This document shows, piece after piece, positions 11,141 to 22,182 of a stretch of 64,000 nucleotides of DNA; within the stretch, counting starts at the first letter, position 1, and each line of letters begins with the position of its first letter. This stretch comes from Aplidium turbinatum. Its lineage: Eukaryota; Chordata; Ascidiacea; Aplousobranchia; Polyclinidae. Made by a program: the position numbers and the translations under genes. The notes beneath the pieces are model-generated. The model was given only the letters and a program-made list of their open reading frames with translations. It searched no databases and had not been told where the DNA came from. The stretch covers positions 1,438,501-1,502,500 of the forward strand of contig OU964924.1 of the NCBI GenBank assembly GCA_918807975.1. Direction: 5' to 3'.

Positions 11141-13200
11141 ATAGTGATGTCATGACCGGTCAAATAGTGTTTCAGATCAAAAGACCGGAGCCGGTCAAAT
11201 AGCCACTGCCTTTTAAAAACTAACCATAAGGAAAAAGGCAAAAAAAACATAAGGAAAAAGGCAAGCTTCATGCTCGATTGGCAAGGGGTCAATGTCTTCA
11301 CAGACTACTAAGTACTATGCCTACCACACATGATGCAAGAAACAGCACATTTTATGTAGTTTTGTTATCTGCGTAGCTGAGTTGAAAGCCCTGACACAAT
11401 AGTTATCGATATGAGGTCATTAATACAATTGAGGCTGGTATGCAGCTGTTTTATTAAGAATTGACAAAAAGGACACAACATCGCATAAGCATAGAATTGT
11501 TCAATAAAATTATACTTTTTAAAACTTGAATATTCACCTTGAATATTGCATATCCTGACGGAGATTCAAATAACACCAACATTTTGCTGAACTTTCAGTG
11601 AATTACCCCAGAATTAAAATTAGTTTGACACTTTTTTATTGTCTGTCAACACCAGAAGAAATTTGTGATTTCCTGAAACAAAAAGTCAAAAACTAAAAAA
11701 CTTTTTAAATTACAATAATCTTACAAATAACGAAAAATTATCAGGTTGTATAAAAACTTGGTTTTCGCCACTCAATGTAGCTTCCATGTTGTATAGAGTT
11801 CTGCATGCCTTTAGCCCTTATAGGCTACCATGTTTTTTAAAATTCATAAAACTTTAAATTGACACTGAAGCTCAAAAGTATCACCGATTTCAACAAATTC
11901 AAAACACAAATAAAAATATAGCGAATGCAGTTACACATTTCTGGACAGGGATTGCACTCAGTGCAATACATGATAAAATACACACGTGCTTCGCAAATTG
12001 CATTAGTAATGGAATCTTTATACAACAGAGTTGCCAGACAAGAATTTACCATAGAATCTAATTCTGAAACTGGAAAAGGCCGGGAGAAGGCTTGTTACTA
12101 AACCGAGAGACCAAGCATAATTAGACAAAACAAATGCATAGAAAAGTAACATAAAAAACCCAAAATACAAACTGATTATGTTTCAAAAATCTATCAAAAC
12201 ATAGGAATCCTGAAAAATCGATATTCCCTGTCATTTTCTTAAGCCTTTTTACCAGGCACATCGTTTTGTAAGGACAGTGCAGTTTTTGCATTTCTTTTCC
12301 GTTTTTTTGCATTTTTTTCCATCCCGTCATTTTGATAAATTATTGAACACACCAATGTAAAAAAGGTCATAAAAATATTTAATATAATATCGATTTTGAA
12401 TCTTTAGATTATAGGCTAGCTAGGCTACATTGACTCGAAGAATAAAATAAAAAAGAACAATTTTTAATTTTTGAATAGTGTCGAATAGACGTTCTTTCGA
12501 GGATCGGGCAATTGTTCTCTTCGGCCACGCAAGCAGCAATGATAACAAATGAGTTAGTGTAGTTGCAGCGAGTCACCTGCTCCGATTATTTTGACATGCT
12601 ATCCTAGCTTACTGTGTCACAACGATTGGTTTTGAGCGGCGTCGAACCAACGTTCTCGTCGGCTACGCAGGCGAAGCTGCACAATTTATGCCAGGCTTTG
12701 AGTGAAAGATTTTCATCATTATTTTAAGAATGAATAATGTCTTTACAACATCAAAATCAATCCCTTGGAAATGGTTATCAGCTCAACTGCCTCTAATAGG
12801 CTAGGCAGTCATAAAAAATAAACGTCACCATAAATTTGAAAATAAAGAGATTCCTATAGTTTTACATTTTTTGCTGGTGACCATCAGTAGTGAAGACGTG
12901 AGTGGTCCATAAAGAGCTTTGAACTCAGGCCTGCTGGGTTGATTTTTAAATCCAGAACCTTATAGGCCTACCATAAGCGGGCCCAGCAACTTAAAGAAAC
13001 GACATCACATTTTTAGGCGCGCTGTGTTTAATTTTTTATTTTAGAGATAATTTCTACTTCTTTAGGGTACCGTGCCTATTCCTTTTGTCGAAGGTTTTAT
13101 TCGAATTTTTGTAGCGTTGTTTTCAGTTGGGGTCCAGAGGATAACGTTGGCAGCTCACCGTTAGGCCTACCAGAACCAATGGCTCTTCTCAACAGCTTTG
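11141..13200. other. No gene recognised; degenerate SINE pieces near 12.5-12.7 kb
   Basis: Mostly AT-rich. At 12485-12530 and 12636-12670 there are minus-strand pieces that look like tRNA-derived SINE heads (for example 'ggcgtcgaacc', the reverse of a B-box). They are too decayed to bound. Confidence 0.45.
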
Positions 13201-13203
13201 TTA

Positions 13204-13389
13204 GTCGGCTGCGTAGCCGAGTGGTGAGAAGGTGTGCTCGACGTTCGAAAGGACGTAGGTTCGACACCGCTCCAGAGCATGCGGCTGTGTCTCGGCAAAG
13301 ACACTTAACGGCAAGCCAAACTGCTGACTCGAAGACTATATGTCACTTCGCTACTTCCTGTCGTCTCTTGTATCGCATCTGTGATCGCA
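13204..13389 (+). mobile_element. tRNA-derived SINE, Ser/Leu-like head
   Basis: The 5' head contains an A-box-like GTAGCCGAGTGGTGAG and a B-box-like GGTTCGACACC with tRNA-like spacing. It is followed by 'agagcatgcggctgtgtct' and 'acacttaacggcaagcc'. A second copy with the same head and body lies at 51415-51640. It stops against the DNA transposon that begins at 13398. The open frame across it is incidental. Confidence 0.8.
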
Positions 13390-13663
13390 GTGTACACTAG
13401 GGAGGGCCGTCAATGCACTTTTTTTGTCAAATCACTTAGCAACTCGGCTCAGATAGGAGGCTTAGGTCACAAACAAATAATCTGAACTTTTTTTTTCTCG
13501 ATCGAGCCGCGGGAAAACGCCGCACAAAAAAGTAAATATTACCCAAATAAAATGAAAATCATTTTTACTTTAAAAAATAAATTGTTAAATAATTAAAAAA
13601 TAGAAAATACACAAAACGACAAAAACAGTCAAAAACAATCACAGAACGTAATCTTTCTTTGAG

Positions 13664-14110
13664 TCAAAACGTGAACGTTGTGAGCGCGCAGCAGTTCGCG
13701 TCAGAATTTCTCAATGGTAGTGAAGGCCCTGTATGCTTACCTGCATTGACAGCAGTTCGGTCGCAGCCAACGACCCGAATGCCTTTCACGTCAGTTCCCT
13801 TGACTTCAAGAGCAGCCAAGATCGTTTTGGCAATATTTTTCCCAGTTGAACGCCCTTGAATTGAAACGTGGTAGATATATTTAGATCCTAGGTATTTCAG
13901 CATCACGTAGCGGTTTTCGATTGATTTTTGACGATAGCCAGTTATGCCATTCAATGTAAGGGTTTTATCCTTTCTGTCGTCAAAGTAAAGCCCTTCAACT
14001 ATTGTGGAAGCAAAGTGACTCGTGTCTAAACGGAGCCGTTTTCGTGCACGAACGAGCTTGTTTTTGTTGACTATCATCGTCGGATTGAAATCATCTTCTG
14101 TGTCCAGTAA
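13664..14110 (-). pseudogene. Transposon protein, middle part (invertebrate repeat family)
   Basis: The minus-strand frame of 137 codons includes IVEGLYFDDRKDKTLTLN, then SKYIYHVSIQGRSTGKNIAK and a VVGCDRTAVNAGKHTG segment. I recognise this layout from a family of unnamed, highly repeated invertebrate proteins in which 'GCDGT..NTG' is followed by 'VCLLHFNELPLRHL'. The VVGCD aspartate is a plausible catalytic acid, but I cannot prove a DDE fold. Upstream on this strand (14111-14160), a short stretch in a shifted frame looks like RYGIPSLAAAALATATLLD, also typical of the family. It continues across the LINE into 15905-16220. Confidence 0.65.
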
Positions 14111-14302
14111 TGTTGCGGTTGCGAGGGCAGCTGCTGCTAGACTCGGAATTCCATACCTTTCCGTCTCACGCGCAACCTAATGCAGATCGAAAGTAGGCTA
14201 CATCGCTCCTGCTCTTCTTCGAGTTCTTCTCTTCCGATCGAGCACTCTGAAAGGAAGCGCCTTCTGGGAGTTTCTTCTGTATTGTCGTCATCCGAGTCGT
14301 AA

Positions 14303-15891
14303 ACAAACCACTAGACGATGCAAAGAGCTATCGCCCCATCTCCTTGCTCTGCATCCCTTTCAAGATCCTTGAGAGACTGATATACGCCCGTGTCGAACCA
14401 ATAATTGACCCACTGCTTCCCAACGAACAAGCTGGATTCCGACACGGGAGGTCAACTGTAGACCAAGTCACACTACTAACTCAGGATATTGAGGAGAGTT
14501 TCTCGGCAAAAAAGAAAGCGGGGGCTGTTTTTATCGACCTAACAGCAGCCTATGACACTGTTTGGCACCGTGGCCTAGTCTACAAGCTACTCCGCCTACT
14601 CCCTGACAGGCACATGATCAAAATGATCACGGAACTCATCCACAACAGGAGTTTTACCCTTACCACCGGAAACGGAAAACCAAGTAGACTGCGGCGACTC
14701 AAAAACGGTGTCCCACAGGGATCAGTCTTGGCTCCCCTCCTTTTCAACGTCTATACGCATGACCTACCATCAACAACATCTCACAAATATGCATATGCTG
14801 ATGACTTGGCCATCTTGCACGCTGCGAAAGACTGGCAATCATTACAAACGACGTTGAGCCAAGACATGACGACCATATCTGGATACCTCCATCAATGGAA
14901 ACTGAAGCTCAGCGAAAGTAAAACTGTGACGGCAGCCTTCCATCTCAACAACAGGGAGGCAAAACGTGATCTGAAAGTGACCGTTAACGGCAAAATTCTG
15001 CCGCCCTGCCCAGAACCAACATACCTTGGGGTTACACTTGACAGGTCACTCACATACCGTCACCATTTACAGTCACTACGCAAAAAGCTGACATCTCGCG
15101 TCGCCCTGCTGAGACGTTTGGCAGGCACAACTTGGGGCGGAGGTGCTGACACCTTGCGCACTGCAACCCTGGCTTTGGTTCACTCCACTGCTGAATACTG
15201 CGCCCCTGCCTGGTGCCGCAGTGCCCACACCCGCCTCATCGACAGCCCAATCAACGACGCATTGCGAATTGTGACTGGATGCCTGCGCCCAACTCCAACA
15301 GAGTATTTACCAATCCTTGCAGGCATCCAACCTGCTGAGCTTCGCCGAAAGGGAGCCATTATACACCTGGCTCGCCGGGCGGGGGATCCTGACCACTTGC
15401 TCCATGCAAAACTCAACATCCCACCTCAGGAATCTCCCCGGCAACTAAAGTCAAGACACCCCTTTGTGCCAGCTGCTGTTGAATTACTACAACCATTCAG
15501 CGATCGTGCCATCAGCGCAGCACACTTCATGGAAGACACTTGGAATGCAGCATGGTGCGCCACCGACACCAAACTACATGGTTTTATGCCCCACCCGGTG
15601 GCGCGCCCCCCTGGTATGGACCTTCCTCGGCCGACTTAGGTCAAGCTCAACAGAATCCGAACCGGAGTCGGTCGCTTCCATTCCAACATGCACAAGTGGG
15701 GTCTGGCTCCCTCATCGGCCTGCGAATGCGGCGCGGAGGAACAAACTGCTGACCATGTCGTTCTCGAATGTCCCATCTACAAGGCACCAAGTGGAACGCA
15801 TGGTATAGCAACGCTGGACGAAGCTACACTCACCTGGCTCTCCACCACCTGCCCTGAAATTTGATCTAGTCTCAAACGAAAGAAGAAGAAG
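14303..15891 (+). mobile_element. 5'-truncated Jockey/CR1-type LINE
   Basis: The 1.6-kb insertion is flanked by a perfect 13-bp TSD ATCCGAGTCGTAA (14290-14302 and 15892-15904). It is 5'-truncated inside the reverse transcriptase domain and ends in a short AG-rich tail (AAAGAAGAAGAAG). It lies on the plus strand inside the minus-strand gene of the surrounding transposon. The long open frame and the clean TSD mark a fairly young insertion. Confidence 0.93.
14305..15870 (+). pseudogene. LINE ORF2: reverse transcriptase and C-terminal domain
   Basis: The frame is open from the truncation point (KPLDDAKSYRPISLLC) to about 15639. Reverse transcriptase motifs are clear: AGAVFIDLTAAYDTVWH (motif A, two Asp), NGVPQGSVLAPLLFNVY (motif B) and YAYADDLAIL (motif C, YADD at 14794-14805). 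These are followed by the thumb-like YLGVTLDRSLTYRHHL. Near 15639 one frameshift moves the true reading to another frame. That frame continues as LNRIRTGVGRFHSNMHKWGL and a Cys/His cluster (CECG..H..EC) and stops at about 15868. This tail is typical of Jockey-superfamily ORF2. There is no endonuclease domain because of the 5' truncation. Confidence 0.9.
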
Positions 15892-15904
15892 ATCCGAGTC
15901 GTAA

Positions 15905-16220
15905 GTACATTCTTCGCGTTCTTCCGCTCGTTTTCTCGCTTCTCTCTTGAAATCAGTTGCTCCTTCCACTCGTCTCTCTTCTACTCAGATTTCACCGCCT
16001 CCCAATCTAATGAAACCAGTGCGTGCTCCGCACTGGTCCTTAACTCCTTAACGAAATCAACCTCGCGTGAGTGCAGCAATTTGTCGTCAACGACGTCGAA
16101 AAGAGTGTGGAGGCAAAGACTGACCTTCAATGAAGTTTTCCATTCAACTGTCTTTCTCGCCGTGATGATTTTATTCTTCATCTTAACCATGGCCCATTCC
16201 TTTAGAATCTTCTTGATCAC
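15905..16220 (-). pseudogene. N-terminal part of the TAGGGAGG transposon protein
   Basis: A minus-strand frame of about 79 codons (MIKKILKEWAMVKMKNKIIT ... RTSAEHALVSLDWEAVKSE) lies upstream of the family segment at 13664-14110. The LINE separates the two. I assign it to the same gene by position and strand; sequence support alone is weak. Confidence 0.45.
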
Positions 16221-16424
16221 TCCCTCACTCGTAATGATCGCCGCTGTGGCGAAATCGTAGATACTAGTTCGTAGATAGCTCCATTTCCTTCTTGTAGTCT
16301 CCGGTGTTCTCCTTTTTCATGATTTTCTTCTTTCACTAGGCCGCAATTTCGGAGAACGTCACCAGTGGTGGGGGTAATATCCAAGAAATGGGGTGATTTA
16401 TTGATTAGTTGGACCGTGTTGTGC

Positions 16425-16752
16425 ACAGGTCCGGATTTAGGGGGGGAAGAGGGTGCAGTTGCCCCTGACCCCATTTTTGAAGGGCCCTCCGACGAGAAAG
16501 AATGTGATTTTGTGTTATTATAATTATTTTCTCTCAGCCTTTGAAATCTCTGCAAGATGCCTCCTTTTTCTTTCAAGATTAATTTTTAGTCACAAGGTGG
16601 CGACTGAGCTTGACGTAAAGGCATTAGCAACGGTGGCATTAGACGTTCAAGTTACCTTGCAAGTTTTACGCGCCCTCGGAGCAAAAAACTTTTTTTCACG
16701 GGCTCCCCGATCTAAGAGTGCCCCAGGCCTCCATCAGTTAAACTCGCCCCTG
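16425..16752. mobile_element. hAT MITE, CAGGTCCGGATTTAGGG ends
   Basis: 328 bp, starting CAGGTCCGGATTTAGGGGGG and ending 'aactcgcccctg', with a perfect 8-bp TSD GTTGTGCA (16417/8-16424 and 16753-16760). The G/C-rich subterminal tracts resemble other MITEs here (32679-33477, 54945-55625). Non-coding. Confidence 0.88.
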
Positions 16753-16974
16753 GTTGTGCACCGTCTTCCTGGCGTTTAATTAAAAAATGGTTTTCGATTT
16801 CGTCATTTACTTGACGAACCTCCTTAGAAACTCGAGTTGCTAAGCGATCCGTTTCCAACGGCCCTCCCTAGTGTAGCCTACACTGTACAGTACGTTATCG
16901 CAATGGGCGCAAATAAAAGCATGGTTATATGATTATTATTATTATATTATATTGTTCACTTTTGTGTTGTAATT

Positions 16975-17150
16975 TGCAACTTCACTCTGTCAATCTCGTT
17001 GACCCGACCGACGTCAGTGGTTCAAAGCCTCCACAAGTAGGCTATGCGAAACTTCCAGGAATAGCTTATCGAAGGTTTTGTCGACAGTTTAAGGAAAAAC
17101 GTTTAAAATCAACAAACAATCAACCAATTTCCCACTACACAAATAGTTTT
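16975..17150 (+). mobile_element. SINE 3' body fragment
   Basis: 'ttcactctgtcaatctcg', 'ttcaaagcct' and 'tgcgaaacttccagga' match the 3' body of SINEs at 20216-20545, 25785-26058, 33515-33655 and 38630-38800. This copy reads CAAGTAGGCTATGCGAA where the others read CAAGTATGCGAA, i.e. a 5-bp GGCTA insertion at 17040-17044. No tRNA head is attached. Confidence 0.75.
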
Positions 17151-17196
17151 TAGGACAAGTTGTGCTTCAGGAAATGCGTCTTCACCCGGTTGCTTT

Positions 17197-17275
17197 GTAT
17201 AGCTGAATGGTGGTGAGTGCATGTGCCTGTGAGCCGGCAGTCATGGGTTCGATACCTTGTCGGATCATATCAAAA
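17197..17275 (+). mobile_element. tRNA-like SINE head
   Basis: A-box-like TAGCTGAATGGTGGTGAGTG and B-box-like GGGTTCGATACC occur at tRNA spacing. The region downstream is AT-rich and its limits are unclear. This head differs from the three other SINE heads in the window. Confidence 0.6.
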
Positions 17276-18390
17276 ATGTATTAAAAAGTGGTAAGCTGCT
17301 TAACAATGGGATAGATTTAATTCAATTTAATTTTATTTTTCATTGCTATCACAAACATGTAGAAAGCGATAAAGTAAACTCACAAATTGGGCTCCAACAA
17401 AAAGCAAAGGGAACAAAACCAAAAGATTTAAAATATGCATCGACAAAACAGCGTTTGGAAAACATTAAGAGAAAGAAAAAAGGAAAGTGTTATTGTGTGG
17501 GTTGTAACAATATGCCTGCAATTAACACTTGTAAGCGCAACAAGGCGATTTAAATTGTACAACACACAAAAGAAATTCAAAAAGTGACAGGATTCCCGAA
17601 TTTTTTACTTAGAGCGTCTCGCATTTAAAAACTTATTTGACATGTCATAAAAGACTCAGCAAAGTAAAAACTACAGGTAACCAGCTCAGTGTGACCATGC
17701 GGATTCAGAAAAAAAGTAAACAAAAATACAGATATATTCAAATATAATCAAATACAGACATTGCTAGCCTAACCTACTTCTGTTTAAATAAAATTTTGAT
17801 CAATCAATTCCAGTTTCAATTTCTAGTGATTTTACGAAGGTTGCAAGTGAAATAAATTTTTGATAGTAGCCTACTAATGCTAATGGAATTATTATTTCAC
17901 CACAAAGGTCGGTAAAGTGGTAAAATGCGAAAACATATCTACGGTAATCATTCTTTATTACAAAATATACATATCTACGGTATTTTAAAAGCAAATTAAG
18001 GAGAAAAGATTATCACTGTAACAATTTGTACAAAAAATTAAAGCTACAGAAGTAAAGTTGTTTTGATGATACGAATTTCAGTAGGCTACAAAAAATAATT
18101 CAGGTGGATAGTTGTGCTGTGCAACTATACAGTACCTTGAAATAAGCCTATACGCTATACGCCTTACGCTTATACGCTATAGCCTATACTCTGTATAGCC
18201 TAGGCTATGCGGCTACGCTGACACTTTTTCACTTAAACTGATTGTTTGATCAGCTGCTGTGCCCTTCCTTATGATCTTCCTCCATGTTTGTCTGCCATTT
18301 GTTTTTATTGATAGCCTAATTTCGACAACAAGAACTAAGAAATAAGAGCAATTAATAATTACAGCGGACGATCGATCGTTGTGGAAAATC
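17276..18390. other. No gene recognised
   Basis: AT-rich DNA. One plus-strand frame (17257-17553) ends in a lysine-rich, Cys-containing stretch (KGKCYCVGCNNMPAINTC), but I find no family for it. Tandem 'tatacgc' words occur around 18150-18190. Confidence 0.45.
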
Positions 18391-18398
18391 GCGGTAGC

Positions 18399-19385
18399 CA
18401 GTAGCGTATTTAGGGGGGAAGATAAAGGGCGATGGCCTCCCCCTAATAATCAGATAAAAAAAAATACAAATCATGTCCCGGAGAGCACCTAGACACCAAC
18501 AACGACCTAGCATTCCAACTGAAACTGCGGAAATCTATTTCAAACGAACAGTTTTTCTTCCTTTTCTTGACAATTGAATGGCACAAATTCACGAGAGATT
18601 CAAAGAGCACTGATCGCTAGCTTTTAAAGTCAGCACATTTCTGCCTTCATTGATTCATGAAGAGGACTGCCCGATCGACGAGATTTTGGACTTCCACCAT
18701 TAAATGCTGGATGTTGAACCAAGCAATTCCTTTGCAGCTATTGAATTGCGAAGATGGAGAGCGAATTGGCTTGCAGTTTCTGTGGATAAACGACCTGCGA
18801 CTCTTGTGGATGCGTGTCAAGCTGCTGAACAACTCGGCACTTATCGCGATTATCCATAAATTACTTCGAATCTTTGCTACGCTTCCAGTTACAATTGCCT
18901 CCAATGAACCTGAAAAATTATTACCGCACGTCCATGACCAAGCCACGTTTGGATGGTCTAGCTCAGATGTATTTAAACAAGGATATTGTAGCCTACTCGA
19001 ATATGATGCAGTCATTGATATATTTGCCAAGCGCAGTCATCGTATTAAAGTTCAGAACATAAACAATAAGTTAGTTCTTCCAACCTCGAATACCTTTTGA
19101 ACATTCTCAGCGATTCGCAATAACAATTTAACTTACAGTTTAATGATTATACTATAAAGGGTCAAATAAGTCTAATTTTAACCTAAGTAGAAAAATTTGA
19201 ACCAATTAACAGCCTTTCACCAAATTTGAGCTTCCTGTGTACTACCGTTGAGACTACCCCGTGTGTTGGCCTATTAGTACTACCCCCAGACCCACATTGG
19301 CCTCCAGCCGCAGAGTCAGCCGCTACGCGGCTGACTGACGCAATGTCTTGGCGCCCCCCTAACAAACTTTCTAAATACGCCACTG
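18399..19385. mobile_element. hAT element, CAGTAGCGTATTTAG ends
   Basis: Left end CAGTAGCGTATTTAGGGGGG, right end 'ctaaatacgccactg', with a perfect 8-bp TSD GCGGTAGC (18391-18398 and 19386-19393). Remains of a hAT transposase C-terminus lie inside (18647-19100). At about 1 kb it has lost most of the gene. Confidence 0.92.
18647..19100 (+). pseudogene. hAT transposase remnant (ZMYM1/TTF-type C-terminus)
   Basis: Spread over several plus-strand frames are recognisable pieces of the C-terminal region. IIHKLLRIFATLPVTIASNE fits the conserved 'LLRIACTLPVTSCECERSFS' segment. YYRTSMTKPRLDGLAQMYLN fits 'YLRSTMTQERLNGLALLYI'. At least two frameshifts separate them. The gene belongs to the surrounding element at 18399-19385. 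Confidence 0.75.
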
Positions 19386-19393
19386 GCGGTAGC

Positions 19394-20215
19394 CGACATC
19401 TTACTCAATACTCAGGCAGGGCCGATGTTGATGAAGTCCGGTAAGTTTTTCATTCTATGATTCGCTTCATATTGTCAAACATTTCATTTTTGAAGAAAAT
19501 GACAGGGGCGGGGCAAATGTAGGCTCCCAACAAACATCTATAGGATTGATCCATGATACCAGAGAAGGTTCCACATAGGATACAAACTGATATGATGTCC
19601 TAGCTTAGCAGGCTAAGAGAATCATGTCTTACTCTCAAGTTTTTGTTTTTAACAAATTCAAATTATTTTTTAGCACAACTTTTTCAATAAAAATCACACC
19701 TTTTAAGTGACGGAAAAATTACGTTTTCTTGAAGTTCGAAATTAAAAATTAAATCAATTCTCATTGGTTTATTAATCACTCTTAAAAACCATCATCTCAT
19801 CCGACAATTCAAGACAATTCTCTACTTTCATTTCACTGCTCTGAAGAGATCCGTCACGTCGGAACATTGGCCACTGTGCGCAGTTAACAATGTCTTTTTA
19901 GACATTTTCTTTAAAGAAATAAAAAAAAAAGAGTCAAAAAGTCATGTACCGTACCTAATGTAATTTCACTTTTGTACTTGAAAGGTTACTGATATTTCTT
20001 TATTCACTTTTTATTTTATTTTTACTACGCAAATGTAGATAGGCTACGAGCGACATGCTGTTGGTTCACTGCAGTGGTAGCGGTTTGCACGAGCTATCAT
20101 TTGCACAATGTTCCCTAGTCATGTGCTATGACAAATAAACCTTTCAAAAATGGTTCATTCACTAAATATTGCAAAATATAATGCATAGCCATAGTAACAA
20201 TGTCACATAATTATA
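19394..20215. other. No gene recognised
   Basis: AT-rich DNA with no convincing frame or bounded repeat. Confidence 0.5.
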
Positions 20216-20545
20216 TGAAGAGCGATTGATTGATTGAATCTTTATGGACTGGGGACTCGGACTGGGAAAGCTTCTAGCAGAGCTTAATCCTGGCAGTTTC
20301 CCATACTTGTAGAGGCTTTGAATCACTGACGCAGGCCCAGTCACCGAGATTTGCAGAATAAAGTTTCCGATTGTTGAAGTGTTGTTGCCGGGGAATTATT
20401 CCATTCATTAGATGCCGCTGAATGGAGAGCAGTCCTTAACGTGCGTTGTTCAAGCGCACACCCCGAGAGTCGAACCAGTGCCGCTTGATCTAGAAGCTTC
20501 TTTGTTCCAGAAGTCACGCTCTACCAGCTGAGCTATCGGAACGAT
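20216..20545 (-). mobile_element. tRNA-derived SINE with shared 3' body
   Basis: On the minus strand the head begins near 'gttccgatagctcagctgg' (A-box-like) and has a B-box-like GGTTCGACTCTC. The body contains 'cgttgttcaagc', 'cattcagcggcat' and 'ggaataattccccggcaaca' in one strand or the other. The tail is 'gattcaatcaatcaatc'. A second copy with a different tRNA head but the same body is at 25785-26058. Confidence 0.85.
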
Positions 20546-20720
20546 AATAACAACCAATTGATGGAAACGACAGCATTGAAAGAGCGATCTTTCCAGCGTC
20601 AGTACAAGGCTGAGCACCCATTTTTCAACATCGAATAATTGAGTTTTTTAAACATCAAGACTTTTTCATAACCAAATATTTCTCGGCAATGTAGTGTGGC
20701 AAGAATTAATAGTGATACCT

Positions 20721-20798
20721 AGACAAAAAATCCTTTATTTGTACATTGATTCAACGTCCGCAGACATCGAATCAATATAGATATGGCTATCTTGGTAG
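20721..20798. mobile_element. Degenerate CCAGACAAC-type palindromic MITE
   Basis: Runs from 'cctagacaaaaaatcc' to 'tggctatcttggtag', centred on 'caacgtccgcagacatcg'. A diverged relative of 10041-10128. Confidence 0.5.
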
Positions 20799-20842
20799 AC
20801 ACGTGGCTCGCCTATGATTCTGGGCTCATCAGTATCGCACCA
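20796..20842 (-). ncRNA. Degenerate hammerhead ribozyme
   Basis: The minus strand reads GGTGCGATA-CTGATGA, then a stem II (GCCCA..UGGGC-like), then GCGAGCCACGTGTC. The CUGAUGA box is present, but the GAAA box is changed to GAGC. Cleavage is therefore unlikely. It is the inverted partner of 20875-20919. Confidence 0.6.
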
Positions 20843-20874
20843 CTAATTCCGGCTAAAAATGGTGCGTGAAATAG

Positions 20875-20919
20875 AGGTGCGATACTGATGAACCTAACCT
20901 CATAGACGAAACACGTGTC
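20875..20919 (+). ncRNA. Hammerhead ribozyme remnant
   Basis: Plus strand: GGTGCGATA, then CTGATGA, a weakened stem II (ACCTA..TAGAC), then GAAACACGTGTC. Both invariant boxes and the GTC cleavage triplet are present. Stem I is lost, because the sequence after GTC does not pair with GCGATA. Compare the intact copy at 29751-29803. Confidence 0.65.
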
Positions 20920-20935
20920 AATTTCTCCACGGCCT

Positions 20936-22182
20936 GGAAGCATTTGATAGAAGCAACGTTACAGACCGACAGGCAGATGCAAACAAAATAAACTAAACCG
21001 AAAAAATTCCCCCAGCCACATAACTGTTTATTGAGATTGGGTTGTACCTTTCTTTATCTGCAATCCTTCATGAATGACGTAGTATCTAACGCAGGAATGA
21101 CGTCACAACACATAATGCAATAAAATGGAAAACCTTCTGTTGCGCTCTGTTCGTTTCAATTTTAAGCAATTTTCGTCTAAGCCTATTTTATTTCGAAACC
21201 CAAATTATGGTTTCGTGAGAGAGTTCGCTTTTTTGTCTCACGGACAGGCAAGGCACAACAACACAACAGGGTTTGAGCATTATAAAAATATATTTTTACA
21301 TATTATCATTGCTTAGTCGTTTAGCCAGAAGTTAAAACTATTTGCATTTCTTACAAATGTTTTCAGATTCCTGATGAGATGAAAAGTTAAGCTGGAAACG
21401 TTCGACTGTTAAAATTATTTGTAAATATGTAAAGTACATCCTTTAAAATGCTCATCCCTGTTGTGCTATTGTATCTGGCTTGTCTGCTGTATATAAAACA
21501 ATTACTTCATTTCCTCATAATTTTCAAACAAATATTCTACTTAGGTGGAATTCACTTTAAAACACAGGCCATAGGCTTTGAATACCAAAAGTGTTTCGTG
21601 TTTCGTACAAATAAAATTTGTTTCGAACACTCATAATTTACGAAAATTCAGCATCAATTGTGTCCTTTGGAAGAAATATCAGAGGTAAATTTTAAGCCAG
21701 TGACAATAAGGTTTAAATCAATGTTTTCACAAATGACAATTTAAAGCATTCTAATGTAACAAGATGGAATCAACCGTTTCCCCATTGAAATTATCAGCGT
21801 TCAGTAGGCTACACTACACTGCGTACAATACAGACTACACCACACCATACACATAGCAAGTTATTCATTCATGCAATCCACATGATCGTCATATTGATGG
21901 CCGGCATCAAAAAATCCTGGTTACAAAATTCTACCTATCAAGCACTAACAAATATTATCATAATATTTGAGTTGTTTCATACAGTCAGCACTTTGTCAAG
22001 ACAGCAGCTTGAATGTTTGACATTGCATAATGCATAGTACTTTTATAATTGCTGGTTAGGTCAGATTTTCTACATCAGATTTGATGTAACATATAGGCTA
22101 CTGCCTAAAATCTTCTGACATGATTTTTTATCCCATGTAGCTTCGCAGAGATGCATCATTCTTTCAGTCAAGTCGAAAGATT
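20936..22182. other. No gene recognised; probably 3' flank of the 7TM gene
   Basis: AT-rich DNA downstream of the minus-strand 7TM exon. It may include its 3' UTR. No RNA gene or bounded repeat is seen. Confidence 0.45.

Larger units (their letters stand above)
13398..16870. mobile_element. TAGGGAGG-ended DNA transposon, 3.5 kb, with nested LINE and MITE
   Basis: Left end TAGGGAGGGCCGT, right end ACGGCCCTCCCTA. The left TSD is GTGTACAC (13390-13397). The right flank reads GTGTA-GCCTA-CAC, the same 8-mer with a 5-bp GCCTA insertion, which I take as later damage. The minus strand carries pieces of a gene also found in the element at 33871-37458. A LINE (14303-15891) and a MITE (16425-16752) have inserted into it. 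The element is decayed. Confidence 0.88.

Noticed and set aside
13179-13400. Arginine-rich open frame of 73 codons
   Set aside because: It lies over a tRNA-derived SINE with clear A and B boxes; the frame is incidental.
20500-20545. A functional tRNA gene on the minus strand
   Set aside because: The A-box and B-box are there, but the segment runs into a SINE body and I cannot fold a full cloverleaf.
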